DNA of 64,000 nucleotides from Erpobdella octoculata (Eukaryota > Annelida > Clitellata > Hirudinida > Erpobdellidae): positions 31,479,967 to 31,543,966 of the forward strand of contig OZ022242.1 of NCBI GenBank assembly GCA_963978895.1, in the 5' to 3' direction. Numbering within the stretch: the stretch's first letter is position 1; every line of letters begins with the position of its first letter. Positions 25,230 through 36,604 of this stretch are shown here, one piece after another. A model generated the notes under the pieces. The model was not told the DNA's origin. It did not search any database and worked only from the letters and a program-made list of their open reading frames with translations. A program made the position numbers and the translations under genes.

Positions 25230-26092
25230 CAAAGTAAGCTACCGTTGCTAACTTCAGCGACTTAAAAAAATATGATATACGTGTTTTACCAATTTTTATA
25301 CTTTGTTTTCCTGTACCTCAAATAATTGATTAAAACTAAAAACTGAAAATCTGAAAGTTTTGCAATTTAGTACCGAGATTATTCTCACAAAATAACAAAC
25401 GACATGTTTTAATAATTTTTGAAAATTTGATTTCCAGGACTTCAAATGTGGGGTGGAAAATAGGGTTATATTTTTTTTGAATGACTGCCACTCTGAAACT
25501 GAAAAGACTACAGATATACAAATTAGTATTTAGACTCTACTTAGAAATTAAAGTCATACATGTTTTACTAATATTTTTTTATGTTTTGGCTTCCAGGACT
25601 ACAAATGTAGGGTGGATAAAAAATTGTTTGCTTAACAACTCAATAACTGAAAATTTAGAAACATTAAAATTCAGTATTTAGGTTTTTTTAAAATAATAAG
25701 ATACATGTTTCATTATATTTTGAAAAATTAGTTTCCGAGCTTTGAGGTTTTTTGCTCGTCCAGTTTATCACAGACCGGGCCAGGACTCGACTTTTGTGCT
25801 TATGAAACGGGCTAGTCCGGGTCTAAATAACAGACCAGGCCTTGAATTTTCTCTTCATAAAATTTAAGCCGGTCCGGGTCTAAAAAATTTATGTATGGTT
25901 CTATGGATTAAAGCACTGCACGGGCCAGAATGTGATTTTAAGGTCAAGGTGGGACGGGCCAATATTTTTAGCCAGATAAATAAAAATTTAAGCCTGTAAA
26001 AACGGGCCGGGCCAAGTTGTCGGCCCGTGCAGTACTCTACTATGGATGCACGGTTCAAATTCTATAATTTCAAGCAAGCAAAGCCGTGACAG
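25230..26092 (+). mobile_element. Helitron-like element, 3' portion (relative of 2364-3989)
   Basis: The 3' end GATGCACGGTTCAAATTC ... CAGTGCTAG|T matches the minus-strand end of the 2364-3989 element, and 25230-25740 carries the same GGTGGAAAATAGGG repeat phrases. A hAT MITE (25909-26039) sits just inside the end. The 5' end was not located. Confidence 0.65.
25909..26039. mobile_element. 131-bp hAT MITE
   Basis: Inverted ends TAAAGCACTGCACGGGCC and GGCCCGTGCAGTACTCTA are flanked by a perfect 8-bp duplication CTATGGAT (25901-25908, 26040-26047). A relative lies at 42351-42504. Confidence 0.92.
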
Positions 26093-26285
26093 TCAGTGCT
26101 AGTTTTTTACATGCCACAATAAAATTAAAGTTTAATTTTCAGGCTCCGTCACCATAATTCGTAATTGTTTATGTAATGTTCTGTTGTTGATTTAGAAACC
26201 GTGGCGACATAAGATCTATTTTTCATTTGAAAATTTGTATTTATATTATTTAGAACAAAATTATGAAAAGTTTGTTTTTGAACAG

Positions 26286-27724
26286 ATTCTGCTACAACGT
26301 CTTGTCAAAAAAAACTAGATTGTACCGGTCCCATTGATGACAACAAAAGGTCGAAAGCAAAGATATCTGAAGATGTCATTGTATCAAGTTTAAAAATCAG
26401 AAAGACTCATCATGGCCAGGATAGAAATTGGCAGTGCTCGAAGTCTTCTATAAAAGAAAGGCTTTCTTACATGTTCAACAACAACCTGATGACAGATGTT
26501 CATTTTATCATGTCATACGGACGCGAGTCTACTGATGAAAGCATTGTGATACCAGCTCACCAGCTGGTTCTCTCCAGTAGCAGCTCAGTTTTTGATGCTA
26601 TGTTCAATGGCCATCTTGCCAATCAAACGGAAAAACATTTGGCAATAAAAATTACTGACATCGAACCTGCAGCATTTTTAAACCTTCTCAGATTTTTCTA
26701 CACCGATGAGGTAACAGTCTGTCCAGAAACAGTCATGGCCACTCTTTATGCAGCTAAAAAATATGCTGCCACTTTGCTGGAATCTGCTTGTGTTGACTAT
26801 TTAAAGACAAATCTAACGGGAGAGAATGCTTGTATACTGCTAGCCCAGGCACAATTGTTTGATGAACCCCAACTTGCCACTCTATGCCTAGAAGTCATAG
26901 ACCAATTTACAATGGAAGCTGTTTCAGCAGAAAGTTTTACTGAAATTGACAGAGAAACTCTCTGCACTATCTTGCAACGAGACTCTCTAAAAATTCGAGA
27001 GCTCGACTTGTATTTAGCTGCTGTCAATTGGGCACAGGCAGAATGCGTCAGGCACAACATCCGATCAACGCCAGGTAACCAAAGAAAAATGCTTGATAAA
27101 GCACTGGGATTGGTCAGATTTCCTCTGATGAGTGCCGAAGAATTTGCCAGCTGTCCTGCACAGTCCGGACTATTTACTGAGACAGAGGTTGTCCAGATGT
27201 TTCTCTACTTTTCCGCCAAGCCGAGACCATCCGTGCCTTTTGTAGATGTTGCTCGATGTTGTCCCACTGGGAAGGAAGAATCGGTTTGTCGATTTGGAAA
27301 GATTGATAAGTTCTGGATAAATAATGGCAAAACAGACAGAATAAAGTTCATGGTAAACAGGAAGGTATACATTATTGGATTTGGCTTATATGGTTGTGCC
27401 AGGGCTGAGGCTGAGTACTTTGCAAATATTCAACTTTTAAATTCAGAATTACAAACTGTACTGGGTGAAAATAATGTTATCTACACCACAAATGGAACTT
27501 CAGTCAATGTCAAAGTTGCTTTCAGAGAACCTATCGAAATTTTGCCCGACGTGAGCTACACAGCCTGTGCCACTATCAAGGGTCCAGTTTCTTATTGTGG
27601 CTCGAACGGTGTCCACAAGGTTGTTAGTGGGAAAAGCATCTTTCAGTTCTTTGACTATGCAGACAACAACAGCGGCACCTCAGTTGAAGAGGGACAGTTA
27701 CCAGAGATCTATTACAAAACCTAA
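26286..27724 (+). CDS. BTB-BACK-PHR domain protein (BTBD1/2/3/6-like)
   Basis: One large 3' exon begins after TTTGTTTTTGAACAG. The frame is open from 26286, and its first in-frame ATG is 26471, so either a 5' exon is missing here or translation starts at 26471. From that Met, the BTB domain spans about residues 1-105 (LMTDVHFIM, then IPAHQLVLSSSSSVFDAMF and LLRFFYTDEV), BACK about 106-220 (LAQAQLFDEPQL, then DLYLAAVNWAQAEC) and the PHR domain about 265-412 (FMVNRKVYIIGFGLYG ... SIFQFFDYADNNSGTSVEEGQLPE). Known relatives are cytoplasmic substrate adaptors for CUL3 ubiquitin ligase; the exact paralogue is not decided. AATAAA follows 80 bp after the stop. Confidence 0.93.
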
Positions 27725-27803
27725 GAAAGAAGAAGTATGTGATCTAGTGTTAAATCAGATAAGAATTTGTATTCGTGAACTGGGTGGTTTTGTTTAAATT
27801 TCA

Positions 27804-27809
27804 AATAAA
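27804..27809 (+). terminator. Polyadenylation signal of the BTB-BACK-PHR gene
   Basis: AATAAA lies 80 bp after the stop codon. 27810-28139 is AT-rich with nothing else recognised. Confidence 0.75.
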
Positions 27810-28139
27810 CATTGTCACTTAAATGAACTTCTTATTTGGGCATTATTTTTTACTTGTTTGTTTCTAATTGCATAGTTTTTCTGATGTAGTACAATGTTTT
27901 CTATTTTTAAAATTTATTTTTCTGTCCATTTCTGAACCTGAAAATAGTTTTGAAATACAAAGGTGTTTGATTTATTTATGTTCTCTGTAGTGCATATGGC
28001 TAGTTTTTTAATTTTCTAAGTTCCATTTGTTCTGTCTGATAATTTTTTAAGTGTACTTAAATGAAAAATTCTGTGAATTGTTTTTTTACTAAGATTTAGC
28101 ACACACCTTCATCAAGACAAGTCTTGTTCAAAAACAAAA

Positions 28140-28226
28140 ATGTGTCCTTTGAAAGGCAGCCATATATAAGCGCCTACCCCTTTAGCAATGCGAGTGAACT
28201 CCTTGTTTGAGGGAGTTAAGCTGGTG
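28140..28226 (-). repeat. tRNA-derived SINE S1 fragment
   Basis: The reverse complement contains GGAGTTCACTCGCATTGCT and AAGGGGTAGGCGC, shared with 37977-38213 and 41637-41827; the tRNA head is lost. Confidence 0.75.
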
Positions 28227-28236
28227 ATACCGGTGA

Positions 28237-28785
28237 GCAGGGGCGTCAATCTGTCACAAATATTGTGGGGCCTATTCCTTCCAACTCTTCACCCCTCCCT
28301 TGCTTTCCCGCCTCTAAGGTCTAATAAAATATAAGCTAGTTTACTTCAATTTATTTGAAAAAGTAACTTTACTAAACATTGTTTCAAAATCAGAATGGTG
28401 CTGATCCAAACAGACATTTTCTTATTTCAGATCTTTGCGCAAATTCATGAGCAAGTTGTCTTAAGTCCAGAGGATTCAAAATACTTTGATTGACATGGCA
28501 AACAGTTACAGCGTTCAGACGTCCCTGGCTCATAGTGCTTCTCAGCCAGTTCTTGAGACGCCTTAAAGCGTTGAAAGATCTCTCTGCCGCATATGATGTC
28601 ACTGGGCAGATCAGTAAAAATCGTATTAGCTGCTCCACGGCTTTGAAAAGTTCACGAACTTCTGGTACCATGTTCTGGAAAATAATCTGAGCTTCGATCA
28701 AGGATTTAGCATAGAATTTGGTGTTGAACATCATGTTCAGGATAAGCTTGACACACAGAAACATTTTGTTATGTCTTGAAAACAA
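28237..28785 (-). pseudogene. 3' part of a ZMYM1-like hAT transposase element
   Basis: The left end begins CAGGGGCGTCAATCTGTC, a hAT-type terminus. The minus strand at 28390-28700 encodes the dimerisation domain with CPVTSYAAERSFNALRRLK and LRSTMSQGRLN. The 5' part of the gene is missing. Confidence 0.8.
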
Positions 28786-28959
28786 AAATCACAAAACTTC
28801 TAAACATAAAAGTTATTCAATATTAAAGTTTACCATACGCTCGAATTCTTATCGACAAGACAACAAGTACAAAAACAGGTCAAACTATTATAAAAAAATA
28901 CATAGTGAGACGCACATTACACAACACCTTCACACCATCTTTTAACCTGAAAGCGAATG

Positions 28960-31536
28960 TTTTAAACAACACTTTTCTGGTTTTTCAGTCGTAGGCGTTC
29001 TGATTTTAGTGGACCAAGATGGGGCGATGTCGTTTGAATCAATGGGTTCGTTGTCTCTTTGTCGGAACTGGTTTCTGGAGTTTTTGGAGGACCCAGAGCC
29101 GGAGTGATCGACGTTCTTTCTGTAGGACTAACTGAAAAACTCACGGGTGGACTGTTTGAACTGGTTGAGTGATTCTTTAGGTTCGGGGTAGAGTGTGGTT
29201 GACTCGGTGTTTCTTCTATCGGTAGTGCGTTTCCCTTCTGCTCTTTTTGCGAATATAACGATTCTTCTCCAATTTCGTGACGGGGACGTAGCTGTTCTAA
29301 ATGGCGTCTCTATATTAAACCACCATAACAAAGGCAAACCTCAATGTTCCGGGGACCCAGATCTTTTGTGACCATAGATGGAATCCATCGTTGCTGTTTG
29401 TTTTGTATTGGCCCGCAGTACAAAGCATAACCGGATGTTCCAACCTGGGAGCCATTAATGTTTTTTGATGTCCTCTGTTTGATCGTTGATTTTGATGGAA
29501 CTGGTTCTTTTGAGATAAATAAACTGGAGAGTGTAGAAGTGAATCTAATTTACTTCTGATTTGTCTCCCATTAAGAAGTTCACTTGGAGAATAACTATAT
29601 TCAAGTGGAGTTTGTCGATATTGCAAAAAAAATTCTTGTAGAGCTGGATGAGGATTTTCTACTGACTTGATCAAAGATTTCTTGAAAGTCTGTACTAGTC
29701 GATCTGCTGCACCATTTGTCGCCGGATGGTAGGGAGCTCCAGAAAGACTGATAATCCCTCTCTCTCGACACCAGTTCTGAAATTTTTCTGACTTCAATGT
29801 TGGAGCATTGTCAGTCACTATGGTGTGTGGATACCCAAAGTAAGCAAAATCTTATTCCAACAAACGAGTTGTTGTTTTTGCTGTTATGGAATTTGTCGGG
29901 TGTATACACGGGTATTTCGAATAGGCATCTACCATAACCAGCCAATTGGTTCCTAAAAATTTATGGCGTGATCCAGATGCACTCTGTCCCAAGGCTTTTC
30001 AGGAATCTTCCACGGGTGATTCATCATCTTTGGTGGCTTGTTTTGCTGTTCAGCACAAGAACTACATGAACGACTTAAATTTTCAATATCGTTGTCAATT
30101 CGAAGCCAATAAACTATAGTTCTTGCTAAACGCTTCATTCTTTGCATTCCGAAATGTCCCAAATGAAGCAAATCTAAAATTTTGCCGCGTAATTTCTTTG
30201 GTATTACGATTCTTGCTCCAAAGAGTAGACAACCATTTTCTGTTGAAAAAAAATCGGAAAGTTTCTCATACAGTTTTAATTCCGGTTGCGTGATTCTGTG
30301 AGGCCAGCCATCTCTCACAAATCGTATCACTGTAGAGACAACAGGATCTTTACTTGACTTTTTTGATAACAGCCTGGCATCGGACTTTTTTTTTTTGCTG
30401 ATTGTGTTAATAACGCAAACAGTTGAAACATCTGCATCTTCTTCTGTTGAGTCAAATTCTTCGTCTTTGCCCGCTGGTAGACGACTAGGGGCGTCGGCAT
30501 TTCCGTGTTCTCCGGTTTTTCAATAATCAGTTGAGTAGTTGTACTGGCTCAATGTCAAAGCTCATCTTGCTAGACGATTTGTTGCCAGGACAGGAGATTT
30601 TTTTGACGGACCAAACCATGCGAGGAGTGGTTTATGGTCCGTCACCAGGATGAATCTACGCCCGTACAAGAACTGATGAAATTTCTGCCGACCAAAAACA
30701 ATCGCCAGTGCTTTTTTTTTTAATTTGACTGTAGCGTTGTAGTGTTGTTGTTAACGTTTTAGATACATTGTAAAGAGGACGTTCAGAACCATCGCCATAT
30801 CTGTGGAACAAAACTGCTCCAATTCCTACTTCAGACGCATCGCATGACATTCCTAAGGAAGCCGTAGAATCGAAATGAGCTAGACTAACCTCATTCGCGA
30901 GAATATCTTTAAGTTGTTGGTACACTGCATCTTCTTTGACGCCCCATTGCCATTGCATGTTTTTCATTGTGTTAACGGTTCGATTAAGGTCGAAAGGTTC
31001 TTGATGAACTTTCCGTAGAACTGTACCGTTCCCAGAAACGATTGCAGAGAAGAAACGTTTGTTGGAGGTGGCATCTTCGTCACTACATCTACTCGTTTTC
31101 CTTTTTCTATGCCGTTTCTGGTGAGTTGATGTCCCAAATATTCCACGGAAAGTTGAGCAAAAACGCATTTTCTTTGATTGCACTTTAAAACTCTTTCTTG
31201 TAAACGTTTAAAAAAATTCCTTAGGTTTCTAAGATGCTCGTCAGCTGTGGTTCCACTCATTAGAATGTCGTCTAAGTACACCGCTACTTCTGGTAAATCA
31301 CACGTTAAGTTGTCCATTATTTCTTGAAAATAACCTGGAGCTGATGTGATGCCAAAAGGTAGACGTGTTTGTAGAAGTACACCTTTGTGCGTGCTCAACG
31401 CTAGTCTTCTTTGGATTTCAGACGCCAGTTTAATCTGGAGGTATGCATCTGCGAGATCAACTTTACTGAAGCAAAAACTTCCTCCTAGTTTTCTCATCAG
31501 ATCTTCTGGAAGTGGCATTGGGTAACGATGTGTTTC
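28960..31536 (-). pseudogene. Gypsy pol fragment: RT, RNase H, integrase
   Basis: On the minus strand, in order: RT from its middle (about 31536-30964; FSKVDLADAYLQIKL, LPFGITSAP, catalytic VYLDDILMSG); RNase H (about 31000-30656); the integrase HHCC finger (about 30200-30050; H-x3-H, CSSCAEQ); the core (29818-29315; LSGAPYHPATNGAADRLVQ); and the C-terminal region to about 28960. Frameshifts between RT and RNase H and near 30400, plus loss of the RT start at the junction with a family D repeat (31541), make it inactive. No LTRs identified. Confidence 0.88.
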
Positions 31537-31540
31537 AAGT

Positions 31541-31698
31541 TGTGTTTTTTTTTATTTGGATCATGTATTGTCATCCAATATAAAGATATGCTTCCTAGCT
31601 AGTCAAAAAGCTGGTTAAATTTTACTTGCAAGATTTGCGTACAGAGAAAGCCACACACACACAAACAGAGGTTGTAACCTAAATAAAAGTTTGTAAAA
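31541..31698. repeat. Dispersed repeat family D, copy 3 (truncated, inverted)
   Basis: Reverse orientation relative to copies 1 and 2. It abuts the broken Gypsy RT at 31536, so its insertion or a rearrangement there truncated the RT. Confidence 0.75.
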
Positions 31699-32229
<531 letters not shown>

Positions 32230-32617
32230 TTTTAACATTCTCCAGGTTAAATTTAAAAAATCTTCGCCCACAAAGTTTTGCTGAATCGCCGCCACTGCCT
32301 GGCTCACCGGCTCTGTGGTCAGCTCCACTTTGAGTCATTACTTTGTTATTGGCTCTAAAGTTACTTCAAGCGAGCTCATGAGGCGTGCTTTCTACAACAT
32401 CATAGATTCTGTCCATTTTGAAATGAACCACCGTTTGGTGAGTCCAACTTGGCTTTGCTTCAAACTTTAGAATCACTCGTTCCATCATCTCAGAACTTTC
32501 TTGTTGAGATGTGCTTGGAACCTCGACCAAGATGCCCTTGCTGGCGAATTGTCTATTGCAATGCGACTGTGCCGTAATAAATCCAGTCAAATTCGTCGTT
32601 GGATGATACAACATATG

Positions 32618-33771
32618 CTGTGGCGTACCTAGGGTAAATGGCGCCTATGACAAACACCGATCTTGCGCCCCTCTCCGAAGATAGGTTATTTACGTTTTAT
32701 TTTCTAAAAAACTGCTTTAGAATTGGGTAAAAAGTCACACAAGTTAAATCTATTAACACTTTATTATAAATTTACCTTGCTTGCTTTAGCTGACGCAAAT
32801 TGTTTAATTATATTATCGAAGTCAATTTCTTCGGTCATTTCTTGTTCTATGCTAAGTAAAGCAAGATCACATAATCGACTTTGGCCCAGCGAGGCTCTCA
32901 AATATGAAAGTATCAATTTTAATTTGCGAAATGATCTTTTGCAACTGGCAATAGAAACCGCGATTGTCAGCAATATTTGCAATGCTATATGCATATTGGG
33001 AAAAACGTTTTCATCTCCATACTGAACTATAAAATTAAGTAATTGTTCTGGGCATGATATTTTTTCGGTACGGCTTGTGAGCAGCGTTCTAAAATTTCAA
33101 ATTTCTTCAGATAATTCTTGCCCATCCACATCACAACTGTTGGCTTTTTCAAAATTTTCACAACGCTTTTTCAAGTAGCTTGTTTCGGCTTTAAAACACA
33201 ACCCTTCCATATAACAAAAATCCAAATTTTAATCAATTTCTTGTAAACGAACATTTATACTTTTTAATTCATCAAATAGGCGATCGACAGTCCCTTTCAT
33301 ACATCTTTCCATTTCTTCTTTAGCTGATAAACCAACATTTCTCGATGTTTCGCCATCCATTCTTTTCTTTCTTCTTTCACGTCTTTCAAATTCAATGTTC
33401 CATTCATTGCAAATTCGAATTCCTTCTCAGTGAGTTACTAAAACTTCTCTTTCATCATGAAAATAATTTTGGAAAGCTTTTAAATCTGAAGCTGCTTCGT
33501 CAAAGTTCATTTTAGGGTCCTGCAAATTCTTTTGAACGCGGTCAATACGAATTAAGATCTTGTTCCAAAACCTTAGCAACGTTAGAAAGTCAAACAAAAC
33601 GAAAAACGAATGCGTGCTTTTTCCAACGCAGTTTTGTAATACACATATTTATATCTATAAAAATATTTTTTATTTCCATTTGCGTCTTTATACGTTAGGC
33701 GCTTTTTCGCGCCCCCTTCAGCTGACGCCCATGGCACGTGCCATGCCTGCCATGCCCTAGTTACGCCTCTG
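32618..33771 (-). mobile_element. hAT element, 1,154 bp, with transposase C-terminal remnant
   Basis: Inverted ends CTGTGGCGTACCTAGGG and CAGAGGCGTAACTAGGG (right end reverse complemented) are flanked by a perfect 8-bp duplication AACATATG (32610-32617, 33772-33779). The minus strand at about 32764-32994 encodes a dimerisation domain with ERSF-like CKRSFRKLKLI and SYLRASLGQSRL. It is inserted into the older hAT gene at 32362-35787. Confidence 0.95.
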
Positions 33772-33854
33772 AACATATGCAATGCTGCAGTACCTTGACG
33801 CATTTCCAAATGTGTATCAGATGTATGCCGGAGCATGCACCATCGGTGTGTCGA

Positions 33855-35593
33855 CAGCCCCGCAACTACGGGGGGCGAGGGGGAAAAAGCTCCCCCTATA
33901 AGATATTTCACCCCCCCTGGAAAATTTTAAGATATGTAGTTTTTTGAAATTTATAAACCTGTTAACCGTTACACAAGTAAATGGCTGGATAAAACAGCGT
34001 ATTTCGCCCCCCCCCCCAATTCTAAGATATGTACTTACTCTTTCAAACTTTATAAACCTGTTAACCGTTATACAAGCTCATAACTGGATAAGGCAGCGGA
34101 TTTCGTCCCCCCTCCTGAAAAATTCTAAGACATGTAATGTGTTGAACTTTATAAGCCTGTAAACCGTTATAAAAGTTCATAACTGGATAAGGCAGCGGAT
34201 TTCGCTCCCCCCCCCCCCCCCAAATTCAAGATATGTACCTATTTTTTCGAACCTGTATACATGTTCATAGCTCGATAATAATGCAGCGGATTTCGCCCTC
34301 CCCCCCTGAAAAATTCTATGACATGTACTTTTTTGAACTTTATAAACCTGTTATGTAGCTGGATAAAACAGCGTATTTTGCCCTCCCCCCCCCCATTCTA
34401 AGATATGTACCTACTTTTTCGAACTTTATAAACCTGTAAACTGTTCTAAAAGTTCATAACTGGATAAGGCAGCGGATTTCGCTCCCCCCCCCCAAATTCT
34501 ATGATATGTACCTACTTTTTTAAACCTGTTAACCATTATACAAGTTCATAACTGGATAAGGCAGCAGATTTCGTCCCCTCCCCCCAAATTCTAAGATACG
34601 TACCTATTTTATCGAACCTGTATACAAGTTCATAGCTCGATAAGGCAGCGAATTTCGCCCCCCCCCCTCCTGAAAAATTCTAAGACGTACTTTTTTGAAC
34701 TTTATAAACCTGTTATGTAGGGTTTAGCTAGATAAGGCAGCGTATTTCGCCCTCCCCCTTACTGAAAAATTCTTAGTTATGTACTTTTTTGAACTTTATA
34801 AGCCTGTAAACCGTTATTCTGGTACATAGCTGACTAAAGCAGCGTATTCAGGAATAGTCACAAAATTGGGAATGTTGGGTATCTATCAACACACCTGCAA
34901 TATAGTGTATTTTGCATCCAATGCGGTTAACTTATTAACGCATCACTGCAAACATCTCAGCAAAATCTTAGGATGCAACTTTTTCTCACGGCCCACTTAT
35001 TATTGAAAAAAAATCTAAAACTTTTTAAAGCCTTTCTTTAATTTTTCCTCCAAAAAACTGATGACCGGGGGGTTAGTCGGAGCTGCTTTTTCAAAATATT
35101 TTCAAAGCCACTTTTTTATTTTTTTTTTGTATAAAAACTGATAGCTGATGACCGGGAGAGGGGGCTTTCCGGAAGTAGTTTATCCATACATATTAAACCA
35201 CTTCAGGGGGCCCACTAGTTGGCCTATCCAACCTCAAAAACCTAAAATATCAGAATAGAAGCTTGAAGTGTACCTATATAAAATTACAGATTGTGTTTAA
35301 ATTAAAAAAAAAACAGAAAATTAATTCTGTAATGCAAAGATTTACGATAAATATTGATTATTTTTATTTATTGCACTTTTGTCATTTTATTTTTATAAAC
35401 TATTCCAGCAAATCCAAAATGAAGTCATAAAAATAATAAACAATATGGGTGTTGCTGATGCACCTTGGTTTTACATATAATATGTCTTCTCAACTCCCGA
35501 TATAATTTTAGTGGTTTTTTGGCCATTTTCATTTCGCCCCCCTTTAGAAATAGCTCCCCCCCCCCCAGAGCATGACGTCTAGTTGCGGGGCTG
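33855..35593. mobile_element. Non-autonomous hAT, 1,739 bp, with poly-C tandem array
   Basis: Inverted ends CAGCCCCGCAACTA are flanked by a perfect 8-bp duplication TGTGTCGA (33847-33854, 35594-35601). There is no transposase. It is inserted in the older hAT dimerisation-domain coding. Confidence 0.95.
33890..34850. repeat. Tandem array of about 105-bp units with poly-C tracts
   Basis: About nine units carry CTATAAACCTGTTAACCGTT, a GGATAAGGCAGCGGATTTCG phrase and a run of 7-15 C. Unit lengths vary mostly in the C run. Confidence 0.85.
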
Positions 35594-35787
35594 TGTGTCG
35601 AATGCTACGTGCGAGAGCAGTTTCTCCACTCTCATGCGGATTCGGCGGACTTATCGCCAATCAATGAGCCTTAAGCGTAAATTTCAATTGGTACTACTTG
35701 CTTTTGGGAAGGATTTTATGCTAAAAGTAGATCTGAACACTTTTGTAGACAAGTTTGCCCAGAAATTGCGCCGTATTGTTCTTTGAC

Positions 35788-36604
35788 ATTATGACCCATG
35801 TGATGTGTTTTTTATAAAGTTTTTTCGTGTAAATTATAAATGTTTTTAAATGCTGTGTTATCGTTTTATGTACATGCTTTGAGAAGTTCTCGTGTTGATT
35901 CAGAATATTTTCAAATTAAATTAAATCTGGTAGAATAAGATTCAAACTTCAATCGCTAAACCTGTTTTTGCGCGAAGCCCATTTTAAGGGTCAAATCGTT
36001 GAAATGTTCAACTTATGCAAACAGAAAATTTATTCAGTGCCCCCCCCCCCCCCCCCACAAAGTTCTTGGGTCCCAACTTCCAAATTCCTATGATTACGGC
36101 CCTGGTGAAATCAGAGGTTGTCAGTCAAATAGTTATGGGAGCATAGAGCACAAGCATGTGATAGTAGAAGTAGACTCGAAAGGAACTCTCAACATCCAAG
36201 AGATAGTTATAGATTAAAGAATTTGTTTTTAACTAGGTGGGGAGCTGAAAACCATACCATGCTACTGGTGCTGGTTAAGTTGATCGTAATTAACAATTCT
36301 TTAATGAAAATGTTTTAATTTTTATTGTCTGAATAAACAATTGTCATTGATGCATTATTAATCAAATTTTGAAGTAAAAATAAGGCATTTTCATTAAGTA
36401 AATGATATAAGTAATTCAGCCGGCCAGTCCTGTTCGCCATTTTATTTGTTTTTCATTAACTTGCGGTAAGAATTGTCCTTTTCCGTGAATCTTTGCTGTA
36501 TATTTTTTTAAGACGTTATTCAAGTAGATTAGTTTTAATTATAATTACTTTTTTTAATCGATTTTTTGTTTATTTTGATTTCAGCTATTGGCATAGAGAT
36601 TGTG
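35788..36604. other. IDH3B upstream region with hAT terminus
   Basis: A run of about 17 C lies at 36040-36056 and a hAT-type terminus ends at 36104. The remaining 500 bp before the IDH3B start codon shows no TATA box I would trust. Confidence 0.5.

Larger units (their letters stand above)
32362..35787 (+). pseudogene. ZMYM1-like hAT transposase C-terminal part split by two later hAT insertions
   Basis: Coding pieces on the plus strand: 32362-32617 (MRRAFYNIIDSVHFEMNHRL, then ELSIAMRLCRNK; one in-frame TAG and a frameshift), 33780-33854 and 35602-35787 (SNATCESSFSTLMRIRRTY, the dimerisation domain, ending in a TGA). Removing the two inserts and one copy of each duplication leaves adjoining coding in the last two pieces. 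A terminus CAGGGCCGTAATCATAGG (reverse complement, ending at 36104) may be the right end of this element; its left end was not found. Confidence 0.75.

Noticed and set aside
33890..34850. CRISPR-like array
   Set aside because: Units are contiguous tandem repeats without unique spacers, in a eukaryotic transposon.
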